Below are positions 57,256 to 64,000 of a stretch of 64,000 nt of DNA, piece after piece. Each line of letters opens with the position of its first letter. The stretch's first letter is position 1. This stretch comes from an uncultured Bacillota bacterium (GTDB lineage: Bacteria; Bacillota_I; Bacilli_A; RFN20; CAG-288): the NCBI GenBank assembly GCA_949290645.1, contig CASESG010000002.1:124001-188000 (forward strand), given 5' to 3'. Under the pieces are notes generated by a model. That model saw only the letters and a program-made list of their open reading frames with translations, had not been told where the DNA came from and ran no database searches. The position numbers and the translations under genes were made by a program.

Positions 57256-59352
57256 TTATTCCGCAGGGGTGTATTCTTCCGAGAGGACGGTGATGGTTCC
57301 CAACCCTTCCCCGTTGACGGTGGCGGAGACGGAATCGGCAGTCAGAATGGTCGCTCCTTCCTCACCGGCGAGAGTGTACTCGACTCCGCTGAGATACTGG
57401 ACGGGATTGTCCTCGTCGTAGAAGATGATGAAGTTCGCACGGATTTCCTCCTGTCCGTCGACGACGGCGTAGATCTGGTAGAATCCGACATCCGCATCAT
57501 AGAGCGAGGGACTGTCCGCAAAGTTTCCGAAAAGAACTCGGCAGTGAATCGTGACACCCTCTTCCTTCTTGGCGAAGACATTGGCATCATCGTTGGTCAA
57601 TGAGGTTCCTATTCCACTCGACGAATAGCCGGTGAAGAGGAAGCCATCGCCATATGCGGCGATCTTTCCATCCTGGAAGTAAAGGATTCCCGTGCCGTCG
57701 TCGAAGCGCTCGACGCTGGTGATGAGAGCGTTGGTTCCTTGGCCGTCGGTTCCGATCGTGTAGGGACTGGAAAGCGATCTGTCAGGATAATTGTCGTAGA
57801 TGTTCGCATAGACATAATCACCGACAAAGCTCTCGCCCTCGAAACGGGTCGGATCGTCCTCGATGACGGAAATGACATAGTCGGTTCCGACTTCCATCTC
57901 GAAAGAGTAATATTCGCTTCCGTAACTGGAAGGCTCGTCGACTTCGATCGTGGCGAATTTTCCGTCCTTGTCATGATAGGTGACCGACCAGGCAAAAGGC
58001 TCGATTCCCGTGCCCGAGGTATCTTCCGCTTTCAGATAGACCATATCGCCGGCGAAAGCGCCATCGATCGGAACGTATTCGGAGCCGACCTTGGAATAGG
58101 TCTTGATCTGCAGATTCGTGGAGTTCTCCAGCTGGAAGACCTGCTTCTCGACTTCGGTGAATTCGATCGTGACTTCCGTCGCGTTGGGCATCGGGAAGTA
58201 GCCCTTTCCGGTCGTGTCATCCGTATAGACCGTCGAAGTGTTTTCGTAGCCATATACGCTCGTATACTTCACCTTGAAATCGACCGGCTTGAAGGTGTCA
58301 GGAGTCGCTTGGTAGTCGAGATAGACATTCTCTCCCGGAACGGCCTTCCGATCTTCGATTGGAACAAGAGCACCCGTCTCCTCATCCTTGAGGGAAGGAA
58401 CGAGAGTCACGTGCTCAGTGTTAGTGAAGACCAAGGGGACACGGTTCTCTTCCGTCACCGCCTCGATGGTGAGATTCATGGCCGGCATCGAAAAGGTGCA
58501 GACTGTCTCATCCTCCCCTTGTGTCGCAGCGATGGTCTCATCGGTCTCGACGATGTGGATTCCCGTCGCCTTCAACGCCTCCGTGTTCTTCAAAACGACA
58601 GTGACCGTGCTCCCGAAGTAGGCGTGTTTCTTGGAAGTGATGTCCGTCCTCTCTTCCTCGCCGACCTTGGTCTCGTAGATCTTGGAGATGTTGGTCGTTT
58701 CGAAGCTGAGAGAAAACATCTTGGTTTCCGTCTCGGCCTTCACGCCGATGTCCCCAGTCAGGGTCTCGGGTGCGAGGAAGGAATAGGCATCGTTTTCATA
58801 GACGACATCGATCGGAGTCACGATGTCGGTCTTCTCCGCATTGAGGATTCCGACCTCGACACCGGTGATGGTGTAGGGAGAGACCGGCGGAAGAGCGAGA
58901 GAAAAAGTGACTTCCTCCCCGGCATCGAAGCCCAGCTCATCAAAGCCATAGAGCTCGACAACCGGATTCAGGTTGACCAGGTGGAAATCGCCGTGGATCA
59001 CGGCATCCACCGTCAGGACGACATTCTCGGCCGGCATCTCGAAATAGAAGGAATCCTCGTCAACCTTGGCAATCTTGTCGCCGTTGGCAAGGACGGCGGA
59101 AAGCTCCACCTTTTCGGCATCATAGCTCAGCTCGACCAGGACGATCTCACCCGGAAGAGCTTCCTTTGCGACATCGACGGTGATTTTTCCATCGACGTGC
59201 GCTTCGATCGTGTAAGGGGTTGCACTAGCGATCTCTCCATCGTTTTGTCTTGCACCGGAAGTGTCAAGATGGCAACCGGAGAGCGTAAGAGAGAAGGCAA
59301 GAAGAGAGGTGAGCGAAGCCAGTCTTACGAGATTACGAGACTTTTTAGCCAT
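57256..59352 (-). CDS. Large lipoprotein with repeated beta modules (paralogue of the downstream gene)
   Basis: 698 residues; start at MAKKSRNLVRLASL (59352) behind AAAGGAGAAG. Lipobox TLSGC with Cys27 but no long Ser tether. At least five modules ending in FEMPAENVVLTVDA, FLAPETLTGDIGV, FSMPAMNLTIEAV, FPMPNATEVTIEF and FEMEVGTDYVISV follow one another between residues about 40 and 480. The C-terminal domain contains FEGESFVGDYVYANIYDN, which parallels FVGYPFIGSYIGDNLYNN of the 833-residue neighbour. So the two genes are paralogues arranged in tandem, 21 bases apart, and probably make a related surface pair. Confidence 0.78.
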   Translation of the reverse strand: MAKKSRNLVRLASLTSLLAFSLTLSGCHLDTSGARQNDGEIASATPYTIEAHVDGKITVDVAKEALPGEIVLVELSYDAEKVELSAVLANGDKIAKVDEDSFYFEMPAENVVLTVDAVIHGDFHLVNLNPVVELYGFDELGFDAGEEVTFSLALPPVSPYTITGVEVGILNAEKTDIVTPIDVVYENDAYSFLAPETLTGDIGVKAETETKMFSLSFETTNISKIYETKVGEEERTDITSKKHAYFGSTVTVVLKNTEALKATGIHIVETDETIAATQGEDETVCTFSMPAMNLTIEAVTEENRVPLVFTNTEHVTLVPSLKDEETGALVPIEDRKAVPGENVYLDYQATPDTFKPVDFKVKYTSVYGYENTSTVYTDDTTGKGYFPMPNATEVTIEFTEVEKQVFQLENSTNLQIKTYSKVGSEYVPIDGAFAGDMVYLKAEDTSGTGIEPFAWSVTYHDKDGKFATIEVDEPSSYGSEYYSFEMEVGTDYVISVIEDDPTRFEGESFVGDYVYANIYDNYPDRSLSSPYTIGTDGQGTNALITSVERFDDGTGILYFQDGKIAAYGDGFLFTGYSSSGIGTSLTNDDANVFAKKEEGVTIHCRVLFGNFADSPSLYDADVGFYQIYAVVDGQEEIRANFIIFYDEDNPVQYLSGVEYTLAGEEGATILTADSVSATVNGEGLGTITVLSEEYTPAE

Positions 59353-59471
59353 ATCTTCTCCTTTCTTGAAACATATGGAAAAAGGATAATTACTTTCTCT
59401 TTTTTTGGCAAGAAGCTTTTTTGACAAATCGTGATTATTTCCTTGAATATGGGAATGAAAGCTCTTTCTCC

Positions 59472-59500
59472 TTGTATCGGATTCCGGACAATGATATTGT
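59472..59500 (+). promoter_or_regulatory. Probable promoter of the 59.5-64 kb lipoprotein operon
   Basis: TTGTAT (59472-59477), 17-bp spacer ending in TGA, TATTGT (59495-59500). Located in the 186-bp gap between divergent lipoprotein operons. Confidence 0.55.
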
Positions 59501-59538
59501 CTCGTTGTTGTATCAACCTTAATAGAAAGGAAATGCCT

Positions 59539-60414
59539 ATGAAAATGAACCGTCTCTTCCTTCCCCTCCTGACGCTCGGTATGATCGGGCTTTCTTCCTG
59601 CAGCAAGCCCGTCTCCACAGCCTCTTCTTCCCAGGCCCCCACGGATAGTTCTTCCTCCTCTCTCGACAGCTCCTCTTCCATCAATAGCTCCCTCTCTTCC
59701 ACCAACACCTCCACCTCCTATGAGGAGATCGACATCACGCCCATCAGCGAAGGGGGAACCCCCAACGGACGCCTTGTCGACATCCGCGTCAATGCCTTCT
59801 GCCGAAACGATTTCGAATACGATTGCTCCTTCAAGACGGATCTTGCAGACAAGAGCCTGACGTTCAAGACCTCCGATCCGAACGTGATCACCGTCAAGGA
59901 GGAGAAGACCACCGACGAGAACTTCACCCTTGTCACCCACAATCCCGGAAACGCCGTGTTGACCGTCTACAACGCCAACGACATGATCGTCTTCCGCAAC
60001 GTCGTCCGCGTCCGTCCCGCCATCGCCCCGAAAGACATGGAGGAATACCTCTTCAACGTCGATTCCTTCCAGAGCATCTACAACACCACCATGATGGCCA
60101 ACTATGAATTGACCTTCACCAGCGTCAGCGACGGAGAGAACCCGGCCACGGCCTACTTCGCCGGAAGCGACGAGGTCGACCAAGGTGCCCAATACACCTT
60201 CTCCTACACCTATTCCGAATACATCGAGGCGAATGACTTCTACCAGTACTCAATCACGATGATCTCCTCCAACGTGGCGACGGAATTGCTCTGCTTCAAC
60301 ATCTCCTCGACCGGAGACATGCTGATGATCTACTACGACTCGGGAGACGGACAGGGCTCTTTGCTCACGATGCTTGTCCCCGACACTCTTCTGTATCTCC
60401 ATTCCGAACAATAA
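59539..60414 (+). CDS. Serine-rich lipoprotein with Ig-like domain
   Basis: 291 residues, start at MKMNRLFLPLL (59539) because GAAAGG lies 8 bases upstream; nearby ATGs at 59533 and 59545 are alternatives. Lipobox GLSSC with Cys21, then a poly-Ser tether (about 28-62). Residues about 75-160 resemble a bacterial Ig-like (Big_2) module: LTFKTSDPNVITVKEE and FTLVTHNPGNAVLTVYNAND. The last 130 residues form a separate strand-rich domain. Function unknown. First gene of a three-lipoprotein operon. Confidence 0.75.
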   Translation: MKMNRLFLPLLTLGMIGLSSCSKPVSTASSSQAPTDSSSSSLDSSSSINSSLSSTNTSTSYEEIDITPISEGGTPNGRLVDIRVNAFCRNDFEYDCSFKTDLADKSLTFKTSDPNVITVKEEKTTDENFTLVTHNPGNAVLTVYNANDMIVFRNVVRVRPAIAPKDMEEYLFNVDSFQSIYNTTMMANYELTFTSVSDGENPATAYFAGSDEVDQGAQYTFSYTYSEYIEANDFYQYSITMISSNVATELLCFNISSTGDMLMIYYDSGDGQGSLLTMLVPDTLLYLHSEQ

Positions 60415-60432
60415 AGAAAGGAAAGAAACACG

Positions 60433-63135
60433 ATGAAAAAAGGTTTGAAAGCACTGGGACTGGTCGCTCTTGTGATGACCTTGGCCGCCTGCGACAACAA
60501 GACTTCCTCTTCCCTTTCCTCCTCAGAAGGCTCCAGCCTGACCAGCGAGAATTCCACGACCACCAATCCCTCTTCCGACAGCTCCGACACCTCCAACACT
60601 TCCAACAGCTCCACAAGCTCCACCCCGGTCGAAGAGACCTATCACATCAACCTCAGCGTCCCCACTGGCGTCACTGCCCATCTGGACAAGACCGAGGCGG
60701 CCAAGGGCGATGAGGTCACCCTGACGATCGACAAGGTCGAAAGCGGCTACAAGATCACGAAGGTCCTCCTCAAGAGCTACGGGGAAGAGACCTTGGAGTC
60801 GAGCGATGGCAAGACCTACACCTTCACGATGCCCGACCGCAGCGTCAGCATCACGATCAACGTCCAGGTCGAGGGCGACATCACCTTGGTCGGCGACATC
60901 GTCGCCGCCCTGACGCTCAATCCGGAGACCGGAATCTACGAGGCCCGGAACGTCAAGGTCGACGTCGACAGCGAGATGGCCATCTTCGGCTACCAGGTCA
61001 AGGACGAAAACGGGCAGACCACAGAGCTCGACATTTCCGCCGTCGACGAGACGAGGTGCTTCGCCGGCATCAGCTATGTCTACTCCTCCAGCAGCAATCC
61101 GGCCGCCCACAGCATGGAGATCCCTTCCGGAAGCACCTACGACTTCTTCTACGATCCCGCCGCGGAGCGCCCCTGCTATGTTAAGAGGGTCCATGTCGAC
61201 CGTCTGCCGAACACGGCCGACAGCCTCTATAACCTCTTCTACGGAAACATCCGCTCCGAATCCCCGGTCAACACCGACAATCTCACGGCCATGGACCTCA
61301 CCATCCGCGAGACCAGCAACAGCCGCTACAACAAGATCACGATGAAGAAGTATGCGGACAAGACCACCTACATGAAGGTCGAGGATGTTCTCGGCGAGCG
61401 CAACTTCTATGTCTACAAGCACATCGACGAGGCGAAGAAGCTCTACTCGGTCATCGACACCTATTCCACCGCCATGGGCAGCAACGACGACACCCGCGAA
61501 AGCGGAAGGACCGATGCCGCCTACTCTGGACGCTATGACATCATCGACGGCGGAGAGTCCGGGCGCTTCGAAAGAACTGCCACCGAAGCCGAGCATGAGC
61601 TCAACACCACCGCTCACCAGATGCGTCTCATGGAAAGCGAGATCATGTATTCCTATCGTGTCGGCGTCTCCAAGGAATCGGTCGACGAGATCTCCTATTC
61701 CAATGTCTCCGTCTCCTCCGTGGAAGATGGAGATGGCTTCACGACCACGATCGACACGACCGTCGAGTACAACTCCCAGGAAGGAACCTACACCACCGAG
61801 AGACACGAAGGCTATGTCTATGCGGTCACCCTCGGCTTCAGCGGCAAGGGCGAGCTGACGGCGATCGACTACAAGGAGACCCACTACACGCAAGACCAGT
61901 GGGACTTCACCAACCACACGCCTCTCACCGGACAGGAAGACCAGGGAACGATCGCCAAGAGCATTAAGGGAACCTACACCTATGATGGCGCGATGGAGAG
62001 CTCTCTCCCCACGAGCGAATTCAATCCGGACAACTACTTCATCCAGTCCTTCGACAAAGTCCACTTCTACAACGAAGAGACCGGAAAGCCTCAGGACGAC
62101 GGCAAGAACTACCTCCACTACAACGACGACGTCATGGTCATCGGAATGGATTCCGATGACGAGGCGGAGCATGTCGAGGTCGAGTATTCGCCGAGAACGG
62201 CCCTGGACCTCTGGCAGTACGCCCCGACCAAGTCCAGCGACGAGAGCGTCATCGCCAAGACTCCCTACAACACCTTCAACGAGATGACCTGCGTCGGCAT
62301 TGGCGATGCCACCGTCACCCTGACCAACCACACCAAGGAGAGCGGCATCCATCACGATGTCGATATCAACGTCAGCGCCACCCAGAAGTTCCACGGCTTC
62401 GCGCTTGACAGCACGAGCAACCCGCTTGTCACCGGCACCACTTCGGCCAGCATCTATGCCGGAACGACCGAGAGCTATGGCGTCATCGTCACTCCGGACA
62501 GCGCCCCCTGCATCTATGAGGCCACTGTCGACCCAACCTATGAAGACATCCTGAAGGTCGAATCCACTGGTAACCACGAGCTGACCCTCTCCTCCCCGGC
62601 CGATTCTGACATCACCGAGCCGACGGCCGTCCGTGTTCGCATCGCCTCGGAATGGGCCAATACGGAAATCTCTTCCCTCAATCCCCTCTACCTCACCATC
62701 ACGGTCATCCCGGCCAGCTACACTCCCCTTGGCGACTGGACTTCCACCAACGACAACTATGACACGGACATCCACTTCACCAGCGAAGAGTACAAGGGCG
62801 AGTTCAACGATTACTATTACACCGCCCCGAAGATGGGAACGATCGTGGACAACTATGGCGGGGCGGTCGACACCTATCATTTCTACTATGAGTTTAAGCA
62901 CGGTGTCCTCTCTGCCAAGGTCTATGACATGGAGACGACGGGAGACGGCTTCCCATACTCCGTCGAGAATGTCACGCTCGAGCTGAGCTACAGCGGTGCG
63001 GACGACACCGTCTCCTGCTGCATGTACTATGCGGAGATGGCGGAAGACAGCTGGGATGTGTCTTACTTCAACATCATTGGCGACATCGACGAGGAGAACT
63101 ACTCCTATCCTGTCGTCTTCGAAAGAATCGGCTGA
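60433..63135 (+). CDS. Very large serine-rich lipoprotein, related repeat family
   Basis: 900 residues; lipobox TLAAC with Cys20, then a Ser/Thr/Asn tether (about 24-60). One TMP-type module at the start (KTYTFTMPDRSVSITINV, about 130-150), then a long region without recognisable domain. Near 590-770 are Ig-like segments (TPYNTFNEMTCVGIGDATVTLTNH, split). The C-terminal domain (about 775-900) begins YTPLGDWTSTNDNYDTD. AAAGGAAAG precedes the ATG. It follows the previous gene by 18 bases, and its stop overlaps the next start. Confidence 0.75.
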   Translation: MKKGLKALGLVALVMTLAACDNKTSSSLSSSEGSSLTSENSTTTNPSSDSSDTSNTSNSSTSSTPVEETYHINLSVPTGVTAHLDKTEAAKGDEVTLTIDKVESGYKITKVLLKSYGEETLESSDGKTYTFTMPDRSVSITINVQVEGDITLVGDIVAALTLNPETGIYEARNVKVDVDSEMAIFGYQVKDENGQTTELDISAVDETRCFAGISYVYSSSSNPAAHSMEIPSGSTYDFFYDPAAERPCYVKRVHVDRLPNTADSLYNLFYGNIRSESPVNTDNLTAMDLTIRETSNSRYNKITMKKYADKTTYMKVEDVLGERNFYVYKHIDEAKKLYSVIDTYSTAMGSNDDTRESGRTDAAYSGRYDIIDGGESGRFERTATEAEHELNTTAHQMRLMESEIMYSYRVGVSKESVDEISYSNVSVSSVEDGDGFTTTIDTTVEYNSQEGTYTTERHEGYVYAVTLGFSGKGELTAIDYKETHYTQDQWDFTNHTPLTGQEDQGTIAKSIKGTYTYDGAMESSLPTSEFNPDNYFIQSFDKVHFYNEETGKPQDDGKNYLHYNDDVMVIGMDSDDEAEHVEVEYSPRTALDLWQYAPTKSSDESVIAKTPYNTFNEMTCVGIGDATVTLTNHTKESGIHHDVDINVSATQKFHGFALDSTSNPLVTGTTSASIYAGTTESYGVIVTPDSAPCIYEATVDPTYEDILKVESTGNHELTLSSPADSDITEPTAVRVRIASEWANTEISSLNPLYLTITVIPASYTPLGDWTSTNDNYDTDIHFTSEEYKGEFNDYYYTAPKMGTIVDNYGGAVDTYHFYYEFKHGVLSAKVYDMETTGDGFPYSVENVTLELSYSGADDTVSCCMYYAEMAEDSWDVSYFNIIGDIDEENYSYPVVFERIG

Positions 63136-64000
63136 TGAAGAAGAAACTCCTTTTCCTTCTGTCCCTTCCCCTCCTTCTTGTCGCCTGTGAGCCCAATCTT
63201 ACGTCCTCCTCGGGCTCTTCCCTTTCGGGAGATTCCTCTCCTTCTTTGAGCGATTCGTCCACGTCTTCCTCCTCTTCTTCCTCCCTCCCTCTTCCCACGG
63301 ATATCCGCTCGGCGCTGGAATATCTCGCCAAGGAAAAGAACTACTCTTTCACCATCTATGAGGGAGGAGAGCCAGAGCCGGCCTATCTCTTCACCTACTA
63401 CTTCACGGAGAAGGTCGTCGGACACACGGCCCTGGATGCCTTGGAATACACCGACCTCCGCATCCAGGACGACACGGGTGTCTATCCTCTCAACTACTAC
63501 GAGGATCACCTCATCTCGGGAGAATACATCCGGATGGAAGACGGCTCCCTCTGCCAGAATGTCTGGGAGATCTCCGACACCCTCTATGGAAAGTCCGAAT
63601 CCTTCCTCTCCTCCCTTCCTTCCGGAGAGACTTCCCTGACCATCACGGACAAGGCCTACCGCCTCAACCTGATCAAGACCCTGGGCTATGACAACTCCGC
63701 CATCGTCGACCTCTCTTCCCTAAAGGCGAGCTTTGAGGGTGGCCAGCTCTCACTCTCCTTCACCTTGGGAGAGACGGATCTCCTTCTTGTCGCTTCCGAC
63801 TTCGGAACGACCGATGTCCCGCTCTACGACAGGTTCCTCTCCGAAGGCGGGGATGTCTATGTCCCAGAGGAGACCCTGGCCGAGCTTCGACGTCTCTTTG
63901 CGACCAATCAGATGATCATCTCCCAATCGTCGGAGCAGATGACGTTCCGTGAACTACTTCATCCCAACTACTACTTCAGCTGCTATGAAGGCTCGGACAT
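63135..64000 (+). CDS. Serine-rich lipoprotein of the GTT-LP family (3' end cut by window)
   Basis: Starts in the TGATG overlap with the previous gene. Lipobox LLVAC with Cys18, then a Ser tether to about 55. The first half has the family helix IRSALEYLAKEKNYSFTIY and the strand motif VASDFGTTDVPLYDRFL. The second half begins LAELRRLFATNQMIISQ before the window ends. This matches members at 10852, 12345 and 13629 (DFGTTDLSAL, DYGTTLLPAF, DIDSTTLPSYF), so the family occurs in both lipoprotein islands. 288 codons visible; function unknown. Confidence 0.72.
   Translation, partial: MKKKLLFLLSLPLLLVACEPNLTSSSGSSLSGDSSPSLSDSSTSSSSSSSLPLPTDIRSALEYLAKEKNYSFTIYEGGEPEPAYLFTYYFTEKVVGHTALDALEYTDLRIQDDTGVYPLNYYEDHLISGEYIRMEDGSLCQNVWEISDTLYGKSESFLSSLPSGETSLTITDKAYRLNLIKTLGYDNSAIVDLSSLKASFEGGQLSLSFTLGETDLLLVASDFGTTDVPLYDRFLSEGGDVYVPEETLAELRRLFATNQMIISQSSEQMTFRELLHPNYYFSCYEGSD

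Noticed and set aside
1..64000. tRNA or rRNA genes, CRISPR arrays, insertion sequences or prophage genes
   Set aside because: No T-loop-like GTTCGAATC blocks, regular short direct repeats with spacers, transposase or integrase motifs were seen on reading.
1..64000. Mollicute-type recoding of TGA as tryptophan
   Set aside because: Many conserved genes end at TGA exactly where their families end (ftsY, trmD, tsaD, galK), and tryptophan is coded by TGG.

Overview
The window is 64 kb of a GC-rich chromosome (third codon positions mostly C or G) that is gene-dense and uses the standard bacterial code; TGA is a frequent stop. Gene content points to Bacillota: a Gram-positive type PolC, the ftsY-ylxM-ffh and rpsP-khpA-rimM-trmD blocks, YhaM, RecX, a YmfF/YmfH-like pair beside FtsK/SpoIIIE, a CIRCE element, SD sites of GGAGG type and near-consensus sigma-A promoters. 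The many serine-rich lipoproteins, the anaerobic ribonucleotide reductase fragment, the EFR1-type ferredoxin-flavodoxin and the galactose genes suggest an anaerobic, probably gut-dwelling lineage of the Bacilli/Erysipelotrichia/Mollicutes-related radiation. The exact taxon is inference.

Layout. 1-3.6 kb: SRP operon (ftsY, small membrane protein, ylxM, ffh, membrane protein). 3.7-4.2 kb: a GNAT gene. 4.2-6.2 kb (minus): rpsP-khpA-rimM-trmD under a consensus promoter. 6.2-7.1 kb: EFR1 protein. 7.2-17.3 kb: a surface island of five lipoproteins and one secreted protein, including an intact M6 metalloprotease and a paralogue that has lost its zinc motif. 17.4-18.0 kb: rplS with its own promoter and structured leader, detached from trmD. 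18.2-19.5 kb: a Sel1-repeat protein. 19.7-28.3 kb (minus): overlapping operon ftsK, two M16-like genes, acpS, pullulanase, plsC. 28.5 kb: stand-alone NrdD-type glycyl-radical protein. 29.0-31.6 kb (minus): galK-galT. 32.2-40.2 kb: yitT, gltX, UPF0104-type membrane protein, glycolipid glycosyltransferase, recX, yhaM, membrane protein. 40.4-45.8 kb: unknown membrane protein, tsaE, tsaB, rimI-like, tsaD, asnS, 51-codon membrane peptide. 45.9-47.7 kb: galE and a tyrosine phosphatase. 48.1-49.4 kb: broken DUF4143-type ATPase gene. 49.6-54.0 kb (minus): polC. 54.2 kb: hsp20 under one good and one decayed CIRCE element. 54.7-64 kb: a second surface island of five serine/threonine-rich lipoproteins, the last cut by the window edge.

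How parts work together. SRP, S16/L19, RimM, TrmD, GluRS, AsnRS and t6A genes form the translation and secretion core. galK-galT and galE lie 14 kb apart but carry similar LacI/CcpA-type palindromes in their promoters, implying one regulon. The glycosyltransferase and UPF0104 protein probably serve membrane glycolipid synthesis. The two lipoprotein islands look like lineage-specific cell-surface systems. The least understood parts are the M6 protease/pseudoprotease lipoprotein cluster and the repeat-rich lipoproteins at 54.7-64 kb.
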